Source of the DNA: Methanobacteriota archaeon
GTDB lineage: Archaea; Halobacteriota; Bog-38; Methanoflorentales; Methanoflorentaceae
Assembly: GCA_028679495.1 (NCBI GenBank)
Contig: JAJRBK010000069.1
Location: forward strand, 1-12,520
Reading direction: 5' to 3'
Length of the DNA: 12,520 nt
The translations under genes and the position numbers were made by a program. This document shows, piece by piece, positions 7,165 through 12,520 of the stretch. Under the pieces are notes generated by a model that ran no database searches, was not told where the DNA came from, and saw nothing but the letters and a program-made list of their open reading frames with translations. Within the stretch, counting starts at the first letter, position 1; each line of letters opens with the position of its first letter.

Positions 7165-7362
7165 GTAACCAGCGCGCAAAACGTCTGTCCCTGGCAAAGT
7201 GGCAACGTGGCAACCTGGAAGAACTCGACGATCTTGCCGTAACATTAGACTCAGTGTGCTAGTACACCAATTGGGACAAATTGCTGTCTGTAAGCTATCG
7301 CCTATTGTCAGTCAAAGACTGTGCTTTGTTGTTATTCTAGTAACGCAGCTATCAAAGAAGCG

Positions 7363-7378
7363 CAAAAGAAAAAAGAAG
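7363..7378 (-). terminator. Possible T-rich terminator downstream of the serine hydrolase
   Basis: The minus strand reads TCTTCTTTTTTCTTTT here, an uninterrupted pyrimidine tract about 130 nt beyond the serine hydrolase stop and just after the stop of the small fragment at 7392. Archaeal RNA polymerase terminates on such tracts without needing a hairpin. Confidence 0.35.
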
Positions 7379-7391
7379 ACCTAATTGCTAG

Positions 7392-7487
7392 TTAGTTTAG
7401 GTAGTGTGATTCATCGAGATATTGATGCAGACCATCTCTACGAGCACCTCGATCTGAATTCTCAAGAATCTTAAACATGTGCTGCAC
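7392..7487 (-). pseudogene. Short coding-like fragment just after the serine hydrolase stop
   Basis: Directly beyond the hydrolase TAA (7511-7509), and in the same frame, the minus strand stays open for 38 codons to TAA at 7394-7392. The peptide includes DYKEKVQHMFKILENSD and DGLHQYLDESHYLN. Its composition looks like real protein, with charged helix-like residues. GTG 7487 or ATG 7478 could start it, but a GGAG lies too far (about 17 nt) from the GTG to be convincing. I do not recognise the family. It resembles the C-terminal end of a lost gene. The opposite strand also has a short open frame here, so the reading is tentative. Confidence 0.25.
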
Positions 7488-7508
7488 TTTTTCTTTATAA
7501 TCTGCTCC

Positions 7509-9569
7509 TTACCACTTAAACCCGATCATGTTCCAGTAGTTCAGCCAGATGATGAAGGCGAGCGCCGCTCCTGTGACGACCGTGTAGTGGATTCTGCCGA
7601 AGGTGTTCCAGTAGCGCCTTCTCCACGCGAGGACAGCTAAAACTATGCCCCCGGCGGTGAGGGCGATGGCGATGAGCGGGACGGTAAGCCAAGCGATGAT
7701 AGGTAGGGGGATGGTGATACTACTTGTCAGATACTCGAATTGCACGTGACCGAGTGCGAAAAGGAGGAGGAACGGAATGAGGAAGACGAGCCAGCAGAGT
7801 ACGCCTGTGATGCCCATGAGCCAGTGCGCAAGGGAGGGGAGGCGAGTGTGCTCCCCTTCGGTTGTGCTTTCAGCGTGCCGCCGACGTCGCCAGCGGCCGT
7901 ATAGGTCACCGAGAGGCCAGATCGCTACAGAAGCGAAGACGGCAAGGCAGAGGTAGCCGAGGTAAGTGATGTCTTCAGGGGTGGCGTACCAGGGGAGGCG
8001 TTCGTAGTATTGTGGGACTGCAACTGAGTGGGCATCTGAGTGGAAATACGTGCCGTTGCCAGTGGTAAAGATGGAGTGGTAGCCACCTCCAACCGTTGTA
8101 TTCCCGTCCGGGCTCGCGAACACAAGCGGTGCCACCTCTACGAGGTTCCCAGGCACGCCCGAGAAAGTGAGCGTGCCGTTGGCGTATCCGGTGACACTGA
8201 AGGTCGGTCCCCCCTGGAGGCCTATTGCGTCTGCACCAAAATACTTCTTGACAGTAGTATACACGTTCCGTATACTCTGGTACGTGCCCGTCAAAAGCTG
8301 CGCGTCGTTGAAGTTCGCGTGCTGCGGCGGGGTCGGCGTGTAGGGGTAGTAGTGATCAAGGAACTGCTGCACGAGGTCTGCCCTCGCCAGAGCTCCGGGA
8401 GCACTGTTATAGGAGACGAACAAACCGACGTTCCGCTCAGGCCACAGCAAGATCGCGGTGCGGAAATACTCGGCATCCCCCGTGTGGCTGATGCAGCTCT
8501 CGTTGTTCTGGTTGCCCATAAAGAACCCGAGCCCGAACTTGGTGTAGGGATCGGGGGTGAAGTGGGCACTGTGCATGTCCTGGGCGGTGGATGTGTTGAG
8601 GATGCGGGTGCCGTTGTACTCGCCGTTATTGAGATGGGCGATCATGAACTTCGCCACGTCGCTGGCGGTGCTATGCTCGCCGCCGACAGGAGGAATTCCG
8701 ATAGTCCACTCCTCCGTTTGCTGAAACGCACCATCACTGTAGGCGTACGTCTTCGAGACGTTCGCTGCCAACGGCGGCGGCACCGGCTGCTCGATCGTCG
8801 TGTTATTCATGCCAAGCGGCGTGAAGAACTTCTCTTGGACGTAATGGTTGTAGGGTACGCCCGAGACCTCCTGGACGATGTAGCCGGCGAGGGCACTTCC
8901 CCAGTTAGAATACGACCAGACCTGCCCCGGTGGCCAGATGCGCCCTGGGATGGTCTGAGCGAGGGTCGTGCCGAGGGGCTTTATGTCCTTAGGATCAGAA
9001 ACCGCTATCGCCGCAGGTTGCGTTTCAAACCCCGACGCGTGGGTCATCAGGTGCTCCATCGTGATGGGCTCCGGGTACGTCTCAGGGATCTTGAAGTCCT
9101 TCAGGTAGGTGTTCACGTCGGCGTGGAGGTCGATCTTGCCCTCCTCGACGAGCTGCATGACCGCTGTCCAGGTGAAGAGCTTCCCCGTTGAGCCGATCTC
9201 AAAGAGCGTCGCGTTCGCATCGACGGGCGTCTTGTTCTCCAGATCGGCGTAGCCGTACCCCTTGGCGTAGAAGAGCTTGCCGTCTTTGACCACGGCGACG
9301 GTGGCACCAGGGATGTGGTAGCCATCAAGCTCATCGTTGATCGTCGTGTTGAGGAAGGACGCAAGCTCAGTAACGTCCTGGGGGCCACGGGTCGTGTTGT
9401 TCGCTGACGTGGGAGCTGAAGGAGAGGGAGTTTGCTGTGCGGCGCACAGACACGGAGCGAGTCCTGCCACGAGAAGGAGGAGGATGAGCGTCAGCGCGAT
9501 AACGGGTGACCGACGGAGCGGTCCCGCGTATTCTTTTTTGCCTTCGCCGTTTGCTTGGAGACTCGCCAT
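7509..9569 (-). CDS. Membrane-anchored serine beta-lactamase-like hydrolase (class C / penicillin-binding-protein fold)
   Basis: The 686-residue product has a hydrophobic signal/anchor (about 23-43, SPVIALTLILLLLVAGLAPC). A beta-lactamase/transpeptidase-like domain (about 66-405) follows with the catalytic triad motifs S127-TG-K130 (IGSTGKLF), Y220-S-N222 and H362-TG. A beta-rich linker domain (about 415-515) then leads to four membrane helices (about 535-553, 583-606, 620-648, 661-680). About a dozen N-x-S/T sequons lie between residues 57 and 505 and none in the membrane part, consistent with an extracellular, glycosylated catalytic portion. Archaea lack murein, so the substrate is more likely a peptide, D-amino-acid amide or ester; the family includes esterases and D-aminopeptidases. 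ATG 9569 is chosen because it precedes the signal segment; no strong ribosome-binding site is visible. The last 37 residues are nearly duplicated in a gene remnant at 9751-9865. Confidence 0.88.
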   Translation of the reverse strand: MASLQANGEGKKEYAGPLRRSPVIALTLILLLLVAGLAPCLCAAQQTPSPSAPTSANNTTRGPQDVTELASFLNTTINDELDGYHIPGATVAVVKDGKLFYAKGYGYADLENKTPVDANATLFEIGSTGKLFTWTAVMQLVEEGKIDLHADVNTYLKDFKIPETYPEPITMEHLMTHASGFETQPAAIAVSDPKDIKPLGTTLAQTIPGRIWPPGQVWSYSNWGSALAGYIVQEVSGVPYNHYVQEKFFTPLGMNNTTIEQPVPPPLAANVSKTYAYSDGAFQQTEEWTIGIPPVGGEHSTASDVAKFMIAHLNNGEYNGTRILNTSTAQDMHSAHFTPDPYTKFGLGFFMGNQNNESCISHTGDAEYFRTAILLWPERNVGLFVSYNSAPGALARADLVQQFLDHYYPYTPTPPQHANFNDAQLLTGTYQSIRNVYTTVKKYFGADAIGLQGGPTFSVTGYANGTLTFSGVPGNLVEVAPLVFASPDGNTTVGGGYHSIFTTGNGTYFHSDAHSVAVPQYYERLPWYATPEDITYLGYLCLAVFASVAIWPLGDLYGRWRRRRHAESTTEGEHTRLPSLAHWLMGITGVLCWLVFLIPFLLLFALGHVQFEYLTSSITIPLPIIAWLTVPLIAIALTAGGIVLAVLAWRRRYWNTFGRIHYTVVTGAALAFIIWLNYWNMIGFKW

Positions 9570-9616
9570 GCTCGTCGCTAGAGAATGAAGAGTCGCGGCA
9601 ATAAGGGTTACCCGCC

Positions 9617-9625
9617 GTTTAAGCA
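9617..9625 (-). promoter_or_regulatory. Weak TATA-like box for the serine hydrolase gene
   Basis: The minus strand reads GCTTAAACG about 50 nt upstream of the ATG at 9569. This would predict a leader of roughly 26 nt. It is a partial match to the archaeal consensus only. Confidence 0.25.
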
Positions 9626-9637
9626 GGCAGCTTCAGG

Positions 9638-9757
9638 TCAGGAGCCAATCGGCACTTGCTTAAGCACCCTGCCCTCACCCTTGATGCACGTGCAGGTGAA
9701 GACGATGCCGTGCTCTGTTCGATCGCGCTCTTGCCACCATACAAGCTCACTTACCAC
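9638..9757 (-). pseudogene. Coding-like C-terminal fragment of an unrecognised gene
   Basis: The minus strand is open from GTG 9757 to TGA at 9640-9638 (39 residues). The peptide contains ELVWWQERDRTEHGIVFTCT and KGEGRVLKQVPIGS. Its composition is protein-like (WW, alternating hydrophobics, a TCTC cysteine pair), and the ending resembles a natural C-terminus. The nominal start overlaps the end of the hydrolase remnant (stop at 9751) in another frame and has no ribosome-binding site, so it is probably a leftover from rearrangement and not an active gene. I cannot assign a family. Confidence 0.3.
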
Positions 9758-9865
9758 TTAAACCCGATCATGTTCCAGTAGTTCAGCCAGATGATGAAGG
9801 CGAGCGCGGCGCCTAAGACCACCGTGTAGTGGATTCTGCCGAAGGTGTTCCAGTAGCGCCTTCTC
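9751..9865 (-). pseudogene. C-terminal remnant of a second copy of the serine hydrolase gene
   Basis: These 115 bases match 7509-7623, the last 37 codons plus stop of the intact hydrolase, with five mismatches (about 96% identity). The encoded tail RRRYWNTFGRIHYTVV-GAALAFIIWLNYW and the GFKW stop are kept. Only one residue differs (T to L); the other changes are silent. Similarity ends abruptly at 9865/9866. Upstream the frame stays open for about 25 unrelated codons to a stop near 9940, with no ATG, GTG or TTG start. The copy therefore lacks its catalytic domain, anchor and start. It most likely arose by tandem duplication followed by deletion. Confidence 0.85.
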
Positions 9866-10080
9866 TTTAGTAAACAAACATTTACCGAGAAAATATGACT
9901 TAAAACGAGACTACTGAAGATCTCGGGCTATTTAGCCTCTGCGGCAGGTAGCGCATCAGCTATCGCAGGGGGTTATGTGCGTTTCGTTTCACAATATTAG
10001 TGCCGCGCTGTGTGCTCTGTTAGGAGAAAGAGCGCTTAAACCATCTTTTCTCACGTGAATGCGGATTCTTGACCAAAACG

Positions 10081-10088
10081 CTTTATAA
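10081..10088 (+). promoter_or_regulatory. Putative archaeal TATA box for the LuxE-like operon
   Basis: The sequence CTTTATAA is preceded by an A-rich BRE-like stretch (CCAAAACG). Transcription start would fall near 10110, giving a long leader of about 95 nt that contains a 12-bp palindrome. It is the best TATA match in the 340 bases before the operon. Confidence 0.5.
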
Positions 10089-10133
10089 CGGGGTAGTAGT
10101 TTATCATACGACTCCAGTGGAAACGGTTTAACA

Positions 10134-10145
10134 ACCAAATTTGGT
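10134..10145. promoter_or_regulatory. 12-bp perfect palindrome ACCAAATTTGGT, candidate operator
   Basis: ACCAAATTTGGT is fully self-complementary and lies about 45 bases downstream of the TATA-like box and 60 bases upstream of the LuxE-like ATG, just past the predicted transcription start. A dimeric repressor bound here could block elongation or initiation. No regulator gene is visible in the window. Confidence 0.4.
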
Positions 10146-10204
10146 CTATTTGACAGACTTACACAAACGTGACAAGATCAACGCAGTGAAGGCTGCTCTA
10201 TGTT

Positions 10205-11638
10205 ATGCGCTCTATGGAGGTGGCTGTGCAAGCGGCAAGAGAACTAGGGGACCAGACAGCACGAGAAGGTGCTATCACAGATATTGGTTTGCGAGTGGCG
10301 AGACTCAATGAAAAGCTCGCCCGCTACATTCCGCCACGCGACATGTGGACCCCGGCCGAAGAGGCCCTGTTCAAACCGATCGACCTCTTCAGCGTGCCCA
10401 TAGACGAAGCACACGCGATGCAGCTCAAGGCGATCAAGTACACCTTTACGCACCATTACAATAACAACGCCTTTTACCGCAAGTACTGCGACATGAGGGG
10501 CGTCACGCCGAGTGATATTAAGACCAACGACGATCTTTACAAGATTCCCCTCATCCCCGATCTCACCTTCAAGCAGTATCCGGAAGGAAGGGACTTCGCG
10601 CGCTGGCTCGCAAGCGTGCACACCGGTGAGCTGCCAAAGGTAGTCATCAAGGGAGCAAACCCGACGTTTGACCAGGTGCTTAACGCGTTCAACGCGAATG
10701 GGATGGTGGTCACCTACAGCAGCGGCACGAGCGGGCGATTCACCTTCATTCCGAGGGATCAAAGGACGTTTTTGGCCAGCCAGTACGGGCTTGCAAAATC
10801 GGTTATTAATATGTGGGCAGGAGACCTCTTTGAGACTGATGGCTACCTCCTTTTGCCAAACCCGGCGAAGACCAACGTGTTCGTCGGCAAGGTTACCTCG
10901 GTGTACTTTGACTTAGTAAATGACGTGCAGATGGCGATAGATCGGGAACTTACGACGAAAGACATACAAACGGCTATGAGTGGCGGTCAGGGGCTAAAAG
11001 GAAGACTATTCTCATATGTCCAAAACAGGATGCAAGAGAAGACGATCGGCAAGATTATACAGTGGCTCGAGCGGCACGATAAGGCAGGCGGAAAAGTAAG
11101 CCTCGTCGGAGCGCCCTACTTACTCTATTTCGTTATGCAAAAACTACAGGCAGTCGGAAAGAGCTTTGATTTGGGCGAGGATAGCTACGTTTTGACCGGC
11201 GGCGGCTGGAAGGTACGTGAGAACATTCGGTTGCCTGCCAAGGATTTCAGAAAACTGGTAGATGACGTGTTGGGCATCCCTGAGGCCAGCTGCTTCGATC
11301 TTTACGGGATGGTCGAAGGGAACGGATGGATGGTTCAATGTCCTGAAGGTCACTACCTTCACACGCCGTACACGTTCTACAAGCCTTTCGTCCTTAACGA
11401 GGACTTGAAGCCTGCAGACTACGGCGAAACAGGTCGCTTCGCCTTCCTCGAAGCGCTTGCAGGAAGCTATCCCAGCTTTATCATGACCGGCGACCAAGCA
11501 CGGATGCTCGAGCACTGTCCCGTCTGTGACCGGCCTGGACCGGTCCTCGAACCTGAGGTTCACCGTGCCAAAGGAGAGGAACTGCGCGGATGTGCCGAAG
11601 AGGTGCGAGGCGTTTTAAAGCGGGGCTTAGGGGGGTAG
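10205..11638 (+). CDS. LuxE-like acyl-protein synthetase (ANL adenylate-forming superfamily)
   Basis: The 477-residue product has the ANL/LuxE signature order: VTYSSGTSGRFTFIPRD (169-185; the Ser/Thr/Gly-rich AMP-binding loop), VLTGGGWK (329-336), CFDLYGMVE (363-371; equivalent to the Y-G-x-T-E aromatic/adenine motif), and a late TGD (428-430) with the ATP-ribose-binding aspartate. The C-terminus has a CPVC pair (438-441) followed by EELRGCAEEVRGVL, which corresponds to the small C-terminal lid. LuxE-type enzymes adenylate a carboxylic acid and pass the acyl group to a cysteine or a partner protein. The substrate here is unknown. ATG 10205 is used; ATG 10214 is in frame and equally possible, with no clear ribosome-binding site for either. 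It is the first gene of a plus-strand operon with the transglutaminase-like gene, three bases apart, and is divergent from the serine hydrolase remnant. No signal peptide or membrane segment is present. Confidence 0.85.
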   Translation: MRSMEVAVQAARELGDQTAREGAITDIGLRVARLNEKLARYIPPRDMWTPAEEALFKPIDLFSVPIDEAHAMQLKAIKYTFTHHYNNNAFYRKYCDMRGVTPSDIKTNDDLYKIPLIPDLTFKQYPEGRDFARWLASVHTGELPKVVIKGANPTFDQVLNAFNANGMVVTYSSGTSGRFTFIPRDQRTFLASQYGLAKSVINMWAGDLFETDGYLLLPNPAKTNVFVGKVTSVYFDLVNDVQMAIDRELTTKDIQTAMSGGQGLKGRLFSYVQNRMQEKTIGKIIQWLERHDKAGGKVSLVGAPYLLYFVMQKLQAVGKSFDLGEDSYVLTGGGWKVRENIRLPAKDFRKLVDDVLGIPEASCFDLYGMVEGNGWMVQCPEGHYLHTPYTFYKPFVLNEDLKPADYGETGRFAFLEALAGSYPSFIMTGDQARMLEHCPVCDRPGPVLEPEVHRAKGEELRGCAEEVRGVLKRGLGG

Positions 11639-11641
11639 TAA

Positions 11642-12520
11642 ATGACCACGGCAAGTGAAAGCATCGAACGGGCGCACGCCGAACATGAGACGCCGGCGCA
11701 ACCGGGGTCGGCGGGATCGGGGATGATTAAGACGCTCCTCAAAAACCCTGGCGTCCTCAAAAAGCTTTGGGCTATGGACCCAGATGAGAAGCGGTACGTC
11801 CGCCCACCGAGGGAGTATGAGCTTCCCCCGTTCCGTGAAGATATGAAGTACTGCACCTCGGACGAGAAGTATCTTAGACCAACGCGGTGGTGCAACCCTC
11901 GTGAACCCGAGGTCATCGCACTGGCGAACGAACTCGGCGCGTACGCGCTGTCAGATTATGAGTTCGCTGAGGCGGCGTTCTGGTTTATCAAGACCAAATT
12001 ACTAGCTGAGATGCTGCCCATAAACAGCGTGGGCGTGACCTTGAGGAGGGGCACGGGGACGTGCATTCACCTGACCTCCGCGTTCATTGCTCTCTGCAGG
12101 GCTGCTGGGATAAAGGCCCGGTATAAGACGTTTAGGATGCATTTAAGTCCCACAATGCTATCGCAAGTGCAGACAGAAGGAGAAGCGGCGACGGGGAGCG
12201 TGTTGAACTCAGGGGTGCCCGAGGGAGAAGCCGAGGTGTGCATCGACGGCAAATGGGTAGTTGGACACGTAGCAATGAGGCCTGAGCTCTTCGCTGTTTC
12301 AGGTCTCCCTATACCGAAGTTTGGGGAGGACCCGATAGATCTGACTTTTGACCTCATTCCAGGAACAGTAAAGCGCTTTGAGGAAATTCCTTTGACGCAA
12401 GGAATCGAACTACGAGTGTTTATGACACTGCTTCCCGCAGCAATGGAACGAGCTAGCGTACTGATTGTAGATAAATGCTCAATGGGGAGGAGAGTCATCG
12501 AGGAGGCTGGTGGTCGCGAA
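11642..12520 (+). CDS. Transglutaminase-like superfamily protein (cut by the right edge)
   Basis: ATG 11642 follows the LuxE-like stop (11636-11638) by three bases and has a strong GGGGGT ribosome-binding site inside the end of the upstream gene. The frame is open to the window end (293 codons). After a polar N-terminus (1-25) and a Pro/charged-rich region, residues 136-160 read RGTGTCIHLTSAFIALCRAAGIKAR, the classic transglutaminase-core nucleophile segment with C141 followed by the GI-x-AR strand. The next core element EAEVCIDGKWVV (196-207) matches the HxWxEVYVDGKW element, but the usual histidine position appears to be glutamate, and the usual aspartate after GKW appears to be histidine (H209). 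A distinctive downstream block MRPELFAVSGLPIPKFGEDP (212-231) is not part of the generic core. It probably acts with the LuxE-like enzyme, possibly as a thiol acyltransferase or as a non-catalytic partner. Confidence 0.75.
   Translation, partial: MTTASESIERAHAEHETPAQPGSAGSGMIKTLLKNPGVLKKLWAMDPDEKRYVRPPREYELPPFREDMKYCTSDEKYLRPTRWCNPREPEVIALANELGAYALSDYEFAEAAFWFIKTKLLAEMLPINSVGVTLRRGTGTCIHLTSAFIALCRAAGIKARYKTFRMHLSPTMLSQVQTEGEAATGSVLNSGVPEGEAEVCIDGKWVVGHVAMRPELFAVSGLPIPKFGEDPIDLTFDLIPGTVKRFEEIPLTQGIELRVFMTLLPAAMERASVLIVDKCSMGRRVIEEAGGRE

Larger units (their letters stand above)
6842..7508. other. Gene-poor stretch between glycosyltransferase and serine hydrolase
   Basis: No full-length gene is supported over these roughly 670 bases. 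The stretch holds the hairpin at 6842-6856, a tight GCGCG-TT-CGCGC hairpin at 6903-6914, a 7-bp inverted repeat at 6949-6968, a 27-codon zinc-ribbon-like ORF at 7081-7164, an 8-bp tandem repeat GTGGCAAC at 7199-7214, and a short coding-like fragment on the minus strand at 7392-7487. Other open frames here have low-plausibility composition and lack recognisable motifs. The overall picture is a decayed intergenic region. Confidence 0.6.
9866..10204. other. Intergenic region upstream of the LuxE-like operon
   Basis: No gene is supported here. The stretch starts at the breakpoint of the hydrolase remnant and includes a small inverted repeat GTAAA-CAAACA-TTTAC (9870-9885), a short unassigned plus-strand open frame without a normal start codon (about 9900-9990), a GCTCT/AGAGC inverted pair near 10013-10034, the TATA-like box at 10081-10088 and the palindrome at 10134-10145. 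Confidence 0.6.

Noticed and set aside
6952..7245. 97-residue minus-strand open frame upstream of the glycosyltransferase
   Set aside because: It has no recognisable motif and no plausible start context, and it overlaps the more convincing zinc-ribbon remnant on the other strand.
8040..9191. 383-residue plus-strand open frame
   Set aside because: It is antisense to the serine hydrolase catalytic domain and has the extreme Arg/Val composition typical of a shadow of a GC-rich codon pattern.
9900..9990. Plus-strand peptide ending in GYVRFVSQY upstream of the LuxE-like operon
   Set aside because: It is about 35 codons, Ala/Ser-rich, with no ATG, GTG or TTG start and no recognisable family; chance is the simpler explanation.

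Overview
The window looks like chromosomal DNA from an archaeon, probably an uncultivated euryarchaeal lineage. The evidence is an overlapping mre11-rad50 pair of archaeal type, TATA-like boxes (the octamer TTATAATA twice) about 25-40 nt upstream of likely transcript starts instead of bacterial -35/-10 pairs, small double-CxxC zinc-ribbon proteins, and a surface hydrolase rich in N-x-S/T sequons. No rRNA, tRNA, CRISPR array, transposase or phage gene was found. The lineage call is inference.

Layout. From 1 to 9569 all convincing genes lie on the minus strand. In transcription order (right to left) they are: a serine beta-lactamase-like hydrolase with a four-helix membrane tail (9569-7509); a gene-poor stretch (7508-6842) with a 27-codon zinc-ribbon remnant on the plus strand; a GT4-type glycosyltransferase (6814-5573); a divergent ATP-type PEP carboxykinase (5414-3639); a DUF1622 small membrane protein (3542-3147); a zinc-ribbon/TPR protein (2988-2533); and mre11 (2223-1036), whose stop overlaps the start of rad50 (1039, running off the left edge). 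From 10205 to the right edge a plus-strand operon encodes a LuxE-like (ANL superfamily) acyl-protein synthetase and, three bases later, a transglutaminase-like protein cut by the window end.

How they fit together. Mre11 and Rad50 form the double-strand-break processing nuclease/ATPase complex and are translationally coupled. The carboxykinase would link oxaloacetate and PEP in gluconeogenesis, and the glycosyltransferase is likely to act on glycans at or near the envelope. The serine hydrolase is predicted to be surface-exposed. The LuxE-like/transglutaminase-like pair is the least explained unit: carboxylate activation next to a thiol acyl-transfer fold suggests an acyl- or amide-forming pathway, but the substrate cannot be read from the sequence.

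The area around the serine hydrolase shows gene decay. The last 115 bp of the gene recur at 9751-9865 with five mismatches and with the rest of that copy missing. Two short coding-like fragments of unknown origin (7392-7487 and 9638-9757) flank the intact gene. This points to a past tandem duplication followed by deletion.
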